This document shows, in pieces, positions 1 through 12,900 of a stretch of DNA of 64,000 bases; position 1 is the stretch's first letter, and every line of letters begins with the position of its first letter. Location: positions 744,001 to 808,000 of the forward strand of contig CM063254.1 of the NCBI GenBank assembly GCA_032158295.1. The letters are read 5' to 3'. A model generated the notes under the pieces. It saw only the letters and a program-made list of their open reading frames with translations. It made no database searches and was not told where the DNA came from. Source of the stretch: Pycnopodia helianthoides (lineage: Eukaryota; Echinodermata; Asteroidea; Forcipulatida; Asteriidae). A program made the position numbers and the translations under genes.

Positions 1-951
1 TGGTCAACTTCATTGATCATTCAATGTAACAGACGGTGAACTTTTCGACTTACCAGTATAGGCATATATACACGCGTTCAAAGTCTGCCCTTGCTCTATG
101 GTATGACGTGCCACTTTAACGTGACGTCATACTGCGCAATGAGTGATCCACCAGCCATTTCAGTCATTTTTTTTTCAGATGTAAATAATTATTTTGTTTC
201 AATGTCTCCTTGGCAAAATCCCGAAGGGTGTGGCCTTTGTTTTCATGGCTCTTGTTTTGCCACCCCCACATTGTAACAACTTATTCAATCGAAAATTTAC
301 CACAAGAACACAAATATGCAGCAGCGGTATTTTTGTACTTGCGTGTATTAAAAAATTTTTTTTTTAAAGGTCATCAAAAGTCCAAAAAGGCCACTCATGT
401 GTGATGACAAATACTAAAAGCATTGACAAAATACAGTGTACTTTTCCCTCCCCCTTGGTTTGAGTGAAAATTAAAATAACTGCTCCAGTTTGGGCCACTA
501 TTTGGTTGTCATCAGTTTGTTATATTAATTGGTGATCCTATTATGCCCAAACTAACTAGTTCAATTCTTGCCAAAACTTTAATCTGGGTTTGTTTGCTCA
601 TGCAATAGACAAAAACAAGAACTATCAAATAACATCTAAATAATTAGGTTCTACAAACAATGTCCATATTTATCAACAACCACAGCACAATACATTGGCT
701 GATGTTTCAGTTGTAGTCACTTCTATGCCGTTTTCACTTTTTTTTCTCAGAACTATATATGTCGAGGCAAATAAATTAAAATGTGTTTTGTTAAGGGGAG
801 ACAACATAAATGATCCATAGGATGATTTCTATGCTTATTTATTTATCCTTTGTACAAATTATATATGCATTTTTAAGTACAATTTTACACAAATGGAATA
901 TGTATGTTTCCTATGAATGACCCAATGTAACAGGCATTTGAGCAGATGCTC
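1..951. other. No gene recognised
   Basis: AT-rich unique sequence with no splice-compatible exon and no repeat that I recognise. Confidence 0.5.
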
Positions 952-960
952 AATTCATAC

Positions 961-1197
961 TAGTCTTGGTTCCAAGACCATTGGTGTTTGCTCGGTACAC
1001 ACAATCAGTGCCAACGTTCGGGTGTATACACTGTGCACGTTTGTAATGAATAAACATAGAGGGCGCTTTGTAATTTTGTTCCCTGGATAAAATAACACGT
1101 CACAGCGCCCTCTATGTTCATTCATTACAAACGTGCACAGTGTATACACCCGAACGTTGGTACCGAGCAAACACCAATGGTCTTGGAACCAAGACTA
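961..1197. mobile_element. Foldback element with 9-bp target duplication
   Basis: Nearly the whole element is an inverted repeat: TAGTCTTGGTTCCAAGACCA at 961 and its complement ending 1197, with arms of about 90-105 bp around a short centre. AATTCATAC occurs at 952-960 and 1198-1206, a perfect 9-bp duplication. There is no coding potential. Termini TAG...CTA plus a 9-bp duplication match the two larger elements in MMS19 intron 1. Confidence 0.9.
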
Positions 1198-1206
1198 AAT
1201 TCATAC

Positions 1207-2249
1207 ACACAGGTGGGTCCTTGTTAAATAACTCGTGGCAGAAATAGTGAACATTCCAAATGCTCAATTCAGACACACAGGTGTGCCTTTTATCAGTATT
1301 GTCTCTAATACTTTGAACGATGAGCGAGTAAAAAGGAACAAGTGTACTGTAATGTTGGATAGTTCAGCGCAAGTCTGATGAAACAGCAATGGACTGATTA
1401 CTTCAAATCAACAAAAAGTTAAAACACAAACTTGTGTTTCTCTCTGAGAAAGTATGATAATAATAATTTTCTTTGATAAAAACATGTTGGCCTTGAGTAT
1501 ACTGTCGTCAATTGATGACTCTCTTTCACACACAGAGATTTATTGTCAGTTGACTCACTGTACTTGAATAAATTTTGTGACATTATTTCACAAACTAATT
1601 AATCATAATATGGATTGTGAGAATCGGTGGTTCGAATCCCACCTTAGTATCCAGTGTTTTTCCTCCACAAACTCAAATAGCACCTGGTTTACAGTGCTGG
1701 AGCCGATTTCACGAAGCTTTACACAACTGCATGAGTTCACTTGTGCAAGATTTCTGGTGCACAACTTATGCAATAAAAGTTTGGTGAAATTAGCGGCCGA
1801 TCACACTGTGGTGTAGAGTCAAACTAGCCCAGGTTGGACTCCTCCATTGCATAAAACTAGCATCCTACCAGGGAACCAGGTCTAGGGTCAAACCATTGCA
1901 TAAAACTAGAGTCCTACCAGGGAACCAGGGCTAGGGTCAAACCAAACTCATGTTCATTCTTTATCCCTGATGCAGTCATTACATCAACTAGGCCGTGTTT
2001 CAATTCATAAATCAATAACTTAACAAGATTATAAAACTAGAAACCAATTAAAATACACCACCTGAGGACATGATTTCATACTCTTTCTTTCAAAACATGT
2101 AGATAAACGTAGACAGAAAAGGGGACCCTTTCCCCCCTCTTGCCCTGCCCCCAAAACACACAAATGAAAGGTTAGATATATTAAATAGCTCCCACCAAAT
2201 TATGTCTTTGCCCCTGCTTGACCCCCCAAATGAAAATGTCTGGTTATCC
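1207..2249. other. Non-coding, weak repeat remnants
   Basis: Contains a GTGGTTCGAATCCCACC B-box remnant at about 1627, a diverged GGAGCCGATTTCACGAAGC element near 1698-1800, and a two-copy duplication of CATAAAACTAG...CCTACCAGGGAACCAGG at 1849-1930. No gene seen. Confidence 0.5.
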
Positions 2250-2530
2250 CAGTCATGACCTTGTGTCCTTGAGCAAGGCACTTAACCATAATTGCTTTGT
2301 AAAAAGTTGGGAAGGTAGTGCATTCTGCTCTACCAGCCAGGCTCCTAGTGGATGATACCCATGCCTACATCCTTACGGACTGTGAAGGGGGTAACCCTGT
2401 TTCAGCCCCAGGAGTAGGTGGCAACGTGCCCCTAGTGACAGTTGATTTGGGTCAACAGCCCAAATCAGTTAAGTGTAGCCATCACCCTGGAGAGGCTGTC
2501 CGGCCATGTAAGTGAGGTGATATCTAATCA
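2250..2530 (+). mobile_element. SINE body (second tRNA-like family), head missing
   Basis: TTGTGTCCTTGAGCAAGGCA and GTGACAGTTGATTTGGGTC match 43536-43735. The polymerase III boxes are absent. Confidence 0.6.
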
Positions 2531-2991
2531 TTTTTTTTTTAAATGCCACTGCAGATAAACTTGCTTTGAACCCACTGTCTCCTGACATAAGGATAGATTT
2601 ATGTTTACAGGCAGCGAATAACAATGCTTGTAAAAAGAGAAAACAGTATGTTGAAAAACACATGATGCTATTTCGCTAACAAAAAATGACGTTACAATTA
2701 CAATTCTTTTATTACTAAGCTACAAAATATAAAAAATATATTTCAGTAGCTAATTTGTTGATCTTGTTTGTGGAGTAGCCACTCTGGACCGGGCAAATGC
2801 AGAAAAACTTGTTGTTTATTTGCTGTCTGAGCCAAGTATCATCCTGTTGTCAAAGAGAGAGAGAGAGGGAGAAATAATCAGGGAAAATCATTTTGGTCAG
2901 AGATATCTTACTTCACTGGATCTTTTCATGACTTAATTCATTAGATTTGTTATTAAGGACATTAAAGTTCAAGTTACTAAAATTACTTTAG

Positions 2992-3055
2992 TTTGGGGTT
3001 GAACAAAGAAAAATTGACTAGAGCGGAATTTGAACCAACGACCTCCGGATTACTT
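2992..3055 (-). mobile_element. SINE head fragment
   Basis: TTGGGGTTGAACAAAGAAAA followed by TTGAACCAACGACCTCCGG, the start of the tRNA-like SINE in minus orientation. Confidence 0.6.
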
Positions 3056-3346
3056 GACATTAAAATTAATTTAGAAACCAGATTGCTAAAACTGGTATTC
3101 AATGCAAGTAACCAATGAACAGCGCGTTGTGCAGATTGTTCACCAGTGGAAATACTACTACTACTACTACTAACAATAATATAATTTATAAACTACATTA
3201 GTAGTTCACTTCTACATCTGAAGATGATACGAAAGGCATTAATAATTTACAATAAGAAGAACTCAATCAAAAAATTTCAAAATCCCATCAAAATACAATA
3301 ATTTAAATGAGGTAAAAGGTGTAGAAGAAAAACTAAATAGCTTCAT

Positions 3347-3352
3347 TTTATT
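3347..3352 (-). other. Candidate MMS19 poly(A) signal
   Basis: First AATAAA on the minus strand downstream of the MMS19 stop codon, about 525 nt away. If used, the 3' UTR contains the whole 36-bp minisatellite. Confidence 0.4.
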
Positions 3353-3430
3353 TGTCAGCAATTTTAAAACATAGAAATGGCAAAATACAGCAATTGCAAC
3401 AATTTGTTGGTGGTTCTTTTGGCTAAACTT

Positions 3431-3814
3431 CATCATTTAGCCAACACCGTGGCTTAAAGCATACAGACAACATTAGCCAACACCGTGGCTTAAATAATGC
3501 AGACAACATAGCCAAACGTGGTTAAGCATACAGACACATGGCCAACCGTGGCTTAAATAAGCAGACAACATTAGCCAACACCGTGGCTTAAAGCACGCAG
3601 ACAACATTAGCCAACACCGTGGCTTAAAGAACGCAGACAACATTAGCCAACACGTGGCTTAAAAACGCAGACAACATTAGCCAAACACCGTGGCTTAAAG
3701 AACGCAGACAACATTGGCCAACACCATGGCTTAAAAACGCAGACAACATTAGCCAACACGTGGCTTAAAGAACGCAGACAACATTAGCCAACACTGTGGC
3801 TAAATAACGAGACA
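3431..3814. repeat. 36-bp minisatellite downstream of MMS19
   Basis: About eleven copies of a unit reading ACATTAGCCAACACCGTGGC then TTAAAGAACGCAGACA, with single-base deletions in several copies. It ends 63 bp from the MMS19 stop codon, on the 3' side. Confidence 0.93.
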
Positions 3815-3877
3815 ATGAGTGTAGATGAAATAAATGTTCATTGAATTGATTTATCCTGTATCTAATTGTGCCAATCC

Positions 3878-3982
3878 TTACCATAAATTCCTGGACCTGA
3901 CTGCTTCAGTTCTGACAATCCTTTTTTTATCATCGAGTCGAGGTACAAGACTTCGGATAACCTGAGATTTATAGGGGAAAAC
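3878..3982 (-). CDS. MMS19: MMS19 coding exon 21 (terminal)
   Basis: Residues 988-1021 and a TAA stop at 3878-3880. VFPYKSQVIRSLVPRLDDKK then RIVRTEAVRSRNLW, matching vertebrate LLPYKPQVIRALAKPLDDKK. Acceptor TTTTCCTGTAG|GTTTT. Confidence 0.96.
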   Translation of the reverse strand, partial: VFPYKSQVIRSLVPRLDDKKRIVRTEAVRSRNLW

Positions 3983-6900
3983 CTACAGGAAAAAAAACAG
4001 GACAGTTTATTGTACTATTGTTAAAGGAAAATTCATAAAATAAAAAGAGATTCCACAACAGGGAGAAAAACACACAAAGATAATAATATATATAATAATG
4101 TATCGTTGTGTCCGTGCAAAAATGTTGTATCTCCTAAAACAGCACTTACGTTACGCACGAGTTTGAAACTTTCAAAACGTTGTATCTCACTTAAAATAGC
4201 TCGGTTGTACACACAAAACAAGTGTGCTCAGATACAACGTTTTTGCACGAGCATTTGCGATACAACATTTTTGCAAAATTGAGATACAACGTTTCTGCAC
4301 TGATGCGACAATATTATGGTCTTATATAGCACACGTATCTACCAATAAGGTACTCAAAGCACTTGAAGAAACAGAAACATTTTAGGACAGTTTTTAAGTT
4401 TTTTAAATTATGAGACCAATTTATGTACACCTTATAATTGTTTAGAAGGTGCTGCGGCGCATTCAGCAGCCACTGCCAGGGCAAACCTGTTTCTCTTAGC
4501 AATAAGTGTAACTGGGTTCTTTTACATGCATTACACAATACACAGGACCTAAGACTTTATGTCCCATTGGAAGTGTCTTGCTTTACAAGGACACAAGTGT
4601 CAAGACTGGGACTCGAACCCACACTCTGCTGATCAGAAACGCCAACATTTAAAAGTCAAACTTAATTAAGGTACACCTGGAATCTGGTAAAGGTTGAGAA
4701 AGTCTGGTCTATACAAGACATCGTTGTTGTTCATAAGAAACTGCATGGGATTCTCAAGCCAAGTGGTTTAAAAAACACAAGTATTGAATTCGATTTGAAA
4801 ACTCCTTCTTTTTGTACTGAATAAGAGACTCAGGATAGATTTTGAAAATTAATCTTTTGTCTTTATCTTTGACAATTTCTTTATTACAATTATTACACTC
4901 CCCCCAGCCCCCCCCCCCCCCAGTAACTCACTATGTGATGCTGAAGAGTTGTTAATTCACCAATACACCGCAAGGCAGATTTTCTCACTTTCTGCAAAAA
5001 GGAAAAGTAATTTCTCAAAATTCTGTCTTAAAGGCAGGATATACCTTTGGAAATAATCAAAGACCAGTGTCCTCACTTGGTGTATCCCAACATATGCATT
5101 AAAATAACACACCTGAGAAAACTTGGGCTCAATTGGTCATCAAAGTAGTGAGAAAATAGTGAAAGAAAAAACACCCTTGTTGCATAGAATTGTGTGCTTT
5201 AGATGCCCGATAAATGGTCTGCCATTTTTTAGAACCAAATTTTGTTGACTTCACAAACTTATGGACCATGTTAGCTCACAAAGTAAAAGAAAAACCATAC
5301 AATTTAGAGGGATATTTATGTGAATCATCATATTCTACTTTTAAAACATCTTTTAAACCATATTCATTTCATAACAAACACTTTTATAGCTCAAAGCGCC
5401 CAATCCGAAGGCAAAGTGTCTTTTTAGAAGGGCCTTTTCTTCAACATTGTCAGCTGCTAATGGCCATAGCCATAGCCATAGCCGAAGTCACTTGCTCTAG
5501 ACACGGCCTAAGGCCGTATCCGAATTGGCGGCTACGGCTATGACTGTTGCTAAGGACTTCCTATACTTCAACGCATGAAGCTGAAATCTAGCAGTAGCCA
5601 TATTTGTAGCCGCCAATTCGGACAAGGCCAAAAAATTCCCGTCAAAATAGGCTGGTGCCTGATAGACTGAAGCATTTTTGATTTTGTTTCTGAATGGCAG
5701 CTTAAGAAGCAGACTATGGCCCTTTTCAAATTCACGGCTTCGGCTCCAAAATCAGCTCAGGCTAGCTAGGCTCCCTCAATTATTTTAACTTACGCATGCT
5801 TTGCGGTCAGGGTTTCAGACAAGAAAACTGGGCCTGAAGCCCAATCCGGAGCCGAAGCCGTGGATTCGAAAAGGGCCAATGTTACCATACCACTCACCAT
5901 AGAGGTTTCATCTCCAGCTAGTCTCAAAAGCTCAGGTACCAAAGAATTCACATACTCAGATATGATGCTAGGTGCATCGTGGGTAAGCGCCTCTAACCTC
6001 TCTAATACTGACAGACAGAGGGCCCCGTTCTGTTGGCGTAGAGACTGGACAAGAAGTGGCATGAGAGGGGGTAGTTCACTAAGGAGGACTTGACGAGGGA
6101 CGAAATGAAGGAGATTGGAGAGGGCTTGGAGGTAATTTGTTTTCTTTCCTGTATTGAAAATAGAAACCCCAAATTAATTTGTAATTACACAATTAATAAT
6201 AAAACTAATTTGGGGTTAAACAAAGAAAAATTTATTAGAGTGGAATGTGAACCAACAACCTCCGGATAATAAAGTGCCAGTGCTCTTTTGTCAATATCTT
6301 TGTTCAGCGGTACAAATTTGAAATAAAAAAGTTGCATCCCCTCAAGGTGATCCCTCTCCTGCCGCTTCCCAGGTTGTATCATAAACTTGGGTGCGGTCCC
6401 TGGCTATACGGCAGTAGCAGGTTGAATGGCTTCTTACTGGCACCCCGAACAAAGATATTGACAAAATAGGGAGACCGTCAACATTAGGGCTAGGTAGCTC
6501 AGTTGGTAGAGCGCTGGCACATTAAGGAGGCTGCAGGTTCAAATCTCGCTCTAGTCAAGTTTTCTTTGTTCAACCTAAAACTATAAAACTGGTACTAAAT
6601 TTAAAGTTTACTTATAAAAAGAGGAAACATTAACATAAAGTTTATAATTGAAGTAATACTTTACCTGGGGTTGTCTTCCCATGTCCATCAATAATTTTTG
6701 GTAGTAGATAAAGGAAGAGACGCTGTCTGTACATAAGTTTCACATCAGCATGAGAAGATGAATTTAAGACGTCTTCAGTCTCATCCAAGATGACAAAGAA
6801 CCCCTTGGCTGCCGCAAGACCCAAAACCTCATCCTCAAATAAATCAATAAGATGTGCCGCAAACTCCTTGAAGGTTGGATGCGATCTCAACAGAAGGGAT

Positions 6901-9900
6901 TTTGTGAGCTGTTCAAGGGAAAAAGAAATCATCAGATTATTCAAAAATAAATATAAATTATTCATAAAATGATGATGTTTGTTTGTTTGTTTATTTTCCA
7001 TTTATCACAACTAGACAATCTGTCAATGAATTAGATACAAATATTGACAAATGGAGGACACCAAGAATAATCTAAGGCTTGTACAGGACCCCTTTAGTTA
7101 ATAAGTGAATTAATATTAATAACAACTTAGGACTAACAATAATAATTATTAAAAAAGTATAATAGGGAGAAGTGTAGATGTATAGTCTGATTAGTAAACT
7201 AGCTTTCAATGTCAGTGGTGTGTCGTTGTAGAGCGGTTTAGGGTGCTGGACTCAAGTTCTGTAATTTACAGCATCTGGGTTTGAATCCTGGCCCGGTCAG
7301 TCATGACACTCATGTCCTTGAGCAAGGCACTTTATCATAAATGCTTCTCTCCACACGGGAGTACGAAATGGGTATAGGCAATAGCTGGGGAGTAACCTGC
7401 GATGGACTGGCATCCTGTCCAGGGGGAATGGAGATATTCTCGGTCGTTTAATGCCAATGAAACCGGATATAAACACCGGCCTGATGAGCCATATTGGCTC
7501 GGGACAGACTTTACTTTTTTATTTTACTTTCAATGTTTGTGTTAAAAGACGAAAAGGGTTGGCATTTATATTTTTCCGGTGATAAAACAAAGGGATCCCA
7601 CAAAATGGACTCTTAACAGTAGCCTTAAATCTGAGGAAACTTTTGATTATGAATAGATGATAATATTCAGTTCTAGATGTTGAGAATCCACTACATTCTA
7701 TATTCAAATATAAGATTCCAACCAACAAAATGCAACACCCATATCTATGTTTTGTTTGATTTTGTTGGACTGAGGACTGCACTAGTAAACGGATTATGCT
7801 TTACATGGGATCAAGCATACCACCATAATCAGAGTCCAACAGTTTGGGTGTTGAGTTACTAAATTGTGTTGGATTTTGTTAGAGTGAGGAAGGATCCTGG
7901 TAAATCACTCGGCAAGCTCAGTGGTCTAGAATGAGAAAGGTCTTGGGTTCCATTCCAGACCGAGTAGTTTGAGGCTTTTTTGGCAATGTGTACGCAAACG
8001 TAAGAAAACTATAATTAATTAATTTTGATTCTCACTTTTGCAAAAACTGATAACTATTTTATGTTTACCCAAATCCAGGCACAAAGAGCTCTTTTTCTGC
8101 TGTCTTCATCACCAAGTTGATTGAGTTTGGATAAGATGTGCTCCTTACAAACCTGAATGGTTTGATCTAAATCTGCTCCTGAAGAAAGAAAACATATTAG
8201 GAATAATTGATCAAACTTTCTTATTTAATTTCTGATAATTTATTTTCTTCACAGAATTCAGGAAAAGTACTGAGTATACAGTGAATACACATTGGTGTAA
8301 GGGCAAAACCAAATATTAAAATTTATAGACAAAATTTTTATTTATTAAAGGATATTTTAAAGAAAAATAACTCACTGAACTAAAGTTTCATCTTTCAGAA
8401 ACAAATATCATTTCAAGAAAATTAAATATAATTCTTACTTGGCCTAACTGGGATCATTTTAATGGTGACGCATAACTGCTTATATTATCATAATTGTTAT
8501 GTAATATAAAGATTCTATAATCTTAGCTGCCTTATGATTAGTTTCATTCCAGAACAAATTATTATTTTCTTAGGTAAATTTACGCACACGTTTACGCATA
8601 CGTGCGGCTTGCATGTCAAACCAGCGAACAGTTCAGTTACAACATTGAATCAACTGATAGTGATAACTCCATATCACTACAATAACAACAAATGCAAACA
8701 GAAAATGAGAAGTGAGGCAACTAGAGTAGAGAAGTGACAAAAATATGCAAGATATGGGTGAATAAAAAGGCAGTAAATATACAGACAAAAAGTTCAGAAT
8801 ACAAATTCAATACAAATTCCCACAAAAGGGAACAATTCTGGCAAAACACGATCAATACAAGTTAGATAACACATCAAATGCAATCTTGATATCGTTGCGG
8901 CAGTGCAACAATGTCATATCTCGGTTTTGCAAAAATGTTGTATCTCACATGAAAACATCACATCTCGGCACGTACTTGTTTTGTGTGTACATCTCTGCTA
9001 TTTTAAGTGAGATACAGCGTTTTGACAATTTAAAACTCATGCGTACCTTAAGTGCTATTTCAGGTAATACAACTTTTATGCACAGACCCAACAATATCAT
9101 TTACAGTTAAATAAGATACAAAACATTCTGCAAATAACCCAGACTATAGCTTCTGGGTTGGAAAGAATTGAATCAAATGCCATAGAGAAAATTGTGGTAA
9201 CATTTTCTGAGACAATCCGAGCTGATCAAAATGAATTGATTAAGAAATCTACCTGCACTGTGTTTGTTGATCAGTCCAGCGAGACACTTAGCAGCAGTTA
9301 ACCTGATGAGCTCACGGTCACATCCTGTGGTCATCTGTAGTAGCTTCGCTAATACCTCGGACTGGTCTGGAATGGTCACTTCTCTCCGGACAGAGCATAT
9401 ACAAGCAGTCAGTATAATGACCAGCTGGTGTTGAGACTTGGGTGAGTTAGTCTGTAAGTAAACATTATTGTACGTGGAAAATAAACAGTGCCCTCTAGTG
9501 TGGAGGCAAACATAAAAATGGATATTACTCCTGACCCTCCCAAAGCCTCCAAAATCCTCTTTAGGTTGACGTCTGAATATGGAGGACTGAGGACTGTAGG
9601 ACCAAATAAATGCTTATCACTAGGCCAGGCATTCCAATCTTATCCAAGTCCAAACATGTTGGTGCTGAGTGACCATAGAGTGAAGGATAGTGGAGGATTG
9701 AGGACTGTAGGCCCAAATAACAATTGCTTATCACTGGGCCAGGCGTTTCAATCTTATCCAAGTCCAAATGTGTTGGTGCTGAGTGACCATAGAGTGAAGG
9801 ATAGTGGAGGATTGAGGACTGTAGGACCAAATAACAATTGCTTATCACTGGGCCAAGCGTTCCAATCTTATCCAAGTCCAAGTATTTTGGTGTGAAGTGA

Positions 9901-12900
9901 CATAACAATGGAGGATAGTTAAGGATTGAGGTCACCTGTAGACAAAGGGGCATAGGGGTATAAAAGTTTGGGAGGCTAATCATCCTTACTAGCAGCTGAG
10001 AAATAAAAGCTACAGTCTGGACTCTGGTCTGGAGTACTCTCAAAACACTTGGATCATTCTAATAACGTTGGTTGTTATAATATATATATACATATATTTT
10101 TTTGTTAGCATAAATTGTTGCGGAAAGACACAGATTTTCCCCGAAAAGTTGGACATCTTTAACATGTTTAAAACAGCAACAACATATTGGGGTCGTTCGT
10201 TCTTTACTTACTGATTGAAATTACAGGAAAAACATTCTTCATGTCTGACTTTTTTCAAAGTTTTCAAATTAACAAGAGAACCAGATTGCTGTTTAACTAG
10301 TAGCTTGTTTCAGCTTACCTGTAATGGATTGAATACAAAGTCAGATGGTAAACTGTCTGTTTGCTGTAAACTGCTGAGATTCTGTCTGTGAAAGACATCG
10401 ATGTACTGTGCGCAAAGTTCAGAAGCCAAACTGAAATACAATCATTAACAAATGTTTTTAAAAGATAATTGATGGAACATAAAGCCTCTGGCAACCATTG
10501 GTAGTTGTCAAAGACTAGCATTTGCACTTGTGTGTTGTGACTGACCCAACATATACATCAAGTAAACAAATTTGTGACAGTTGAGCTTAAACTGTCACGA
10601 GAAAATAGTGAAGAAAAAAACATCACTGTTTTCAAACATTGGCATTGGAACTCAAAACTAATCGTTTTACTCATTTCTCAAAAACTATAGCACTTCAGGC
10701 AGAAATGCTTCAACCATGACCATCTTTATACCAAAATTACGTGTAAAACATTTTTATTTTCAACCTTATCAATGTTACGTACATGTCAAGTGGGGGTGAC
10801 TACCTGTTTAAAATGAGGATTCGAACAAAAGGGATGCTTTCATGTACAAAACCAATAGGTATGTCGCTAATAAAAACTACATCCAAACAATTGGAGATTG
10901 AAAAGATGTCATTATTTACGGGGTTGAAAAACTGTTGTGCATTTTTTTACTATCCTGACTAGCACTGCTTTGTGACAATCAGGAACACTGTTCTTGTAAA
11001 TTACTTTTAATCCCACAGAGTTTTTAACCCTTTGGAGACCATCCATTTCTGTACAATCATCACCATACGCCCAGACAATGCTTAACTTGTTGATTTTTTG
11101 AAACAATTCTTTTCTTGTAAACGTGTCTGAAAAAACAATATCACTCAGAAATTTGGTTTTGATTTTGAAGCATAGATACTATGTTAACATGGGAAACATT
11201 GAAAATGTCAACTCAGGTCATGACCTTTACTTTGACCTTTTTGGTTGATTGGAAGTATGTCAGATTCTGCAGCCGTTTGCCGCTGCTTTGGGCTTTTTGG
11301 TACAAGCTGTTTCTGGCTGATGTGGTCTCTGAAGTCTGAAGGCCACAAAAAATAGTACTTAAAAGAGTTTTAAAAAAAATGTTTTAAGCAAAATATCTGA
11401 AATAAAAACTCAAAGTTGAACCCTTTAAAACAGTTCTTCTAGAATTGTTATTCACACAAACTCAATTGAAAAAATTGGTGACAAAGTAAGAGATGAGACT
11501 TGGAGTTTCTAATCTTGAGTAAAACCGTATTACAACATCGTTTACGTACATGGATAATGTCTTAATTTGATTCATGGATTAAACAAGAATTCTATCCTAA
11601 TGATAACATACCTTGCTTCTAGGAACTGAACAGCGTTCCTAACAATGGCTGCTAAAAGTACAACAACCTCTTCATTACAAAGCATCTGAGTGCATTTGAC
11701 CTCCGACCTCTCTATACAGGCAGCTTTTACTGATCTTCTGAGCATTTCCGGCAAGAGATGTCGATAGAAGAACTGGAGGTTCGTTGGATCTGTTCTGTTC
11801 TTTGTGACAATGCTGAGAAGGCTGTGACAGGTAGCGACACATTCATCTGTTTTCAATGCATCGTTAGCTGTCATACAACAAAAGTTACAAATCAAAAATC
11901 TCCGTTCATCGATTAAAAAGAAAGCAATGATAGTTCCCACAAAATTAAGAAAGTCAGTAACGAACCTGTGCAGAGAAGCTGTAGATGGTTCAACAATTTG
12001 TCCACGATACATTCCACTAGTATTGGTTTGGTTGCTAAGGCGGCCATACTGGTTAGTGTTGTATGATGGGATAGCACTGGGACGTTCTGGCAGTCTCCTG
12101 ATCCTACCTCCATTGGTTCTAAGAGATGGAAAGAAACACAAAATCCACACAGTTAATTATGTAAACTGTTAATATTTTAACAGAAGATTGATCTCATTTG
12201 TCTTTTGGGTAAGTATCCTTCCATACTCAACAGAAGGAAAAGTTATTTATCGACTCGAAGTCAACATTTTAACACCATTCGTCTATTTAAAAAAAAAAGA
12301 CATTATACCCAGTGAGATGTACTGTTCAATTGAAAATACACAAGACTGCTGGACTGTTGTCCTGTTTGTGATTATTTATTTAACTTTTGTGTAAATTATT
12401 ATTGTCTCTACTACTTCTCTGGTTTGCCTTTATATACTCATTATCATGTACCTTAACTTTAACGATATACACAAATGTAATTTTTTTGGCAACATTGTAA
12501 TACATGTAATGTAATTAAATAACTTGTCCAGTAGTGAGTTTACTGGCCCAACACTAAAATCACTGGCCTCGGGCCTGTGGCCAGTGGTCCAGTGTAAATT
12601 TGGAGCCCTGGGGTTGCTTATACCTGTACTGAGATTCTCTAACAATGCTGGTAAGATGGTCTGTTCAGTAACTGATGGGTAATGTGTTGAAACGTAGGTC
12701 AACGACCTCTCACTCTCTTGTCTGTGGGTAAAAAAATATATAAAAGTTTAGATCCAATTCATCACAGAGAGGAATGGATTTTTTTTTCTGGGATGAATCA
12801 GCAATTCTAAGGGGCAGTCAGGTTGGCTCAGATGTTTCTTCCCTGCCTTTCATCTCTGTGGACCCCGGTTTGAATCCCACCACAGACCGGAGCCTTGCAT

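Noticed and set aside
6487..6560. tRNA gene
   Set aside because: A and B boxes are present, but the acceptor stem cannot pair and the sequence continues into a repeated SINE body. The same holds for the tRNA-like heads at 7.2, 15.7, 19.6, 20.1, 43.6 and 61.9 kb.
9488..10043. Open frames on both strands of 135 and 160 codons
   Set aside because: They are the 114-bp tandem repeat inside an MMS19 intron. Being open on both strands argues for repeat geometry, not coding.
11238..11342. Possible MMS19 exon with an acceptor near 11335 (frame containing DHISQKQLVPKSPKQ)
   Set aside because: The exon at 10319-10430 follows exon 14 in the right phase and matches the vertebrate sequence directly. The candidate lacks a good donor and has no match.
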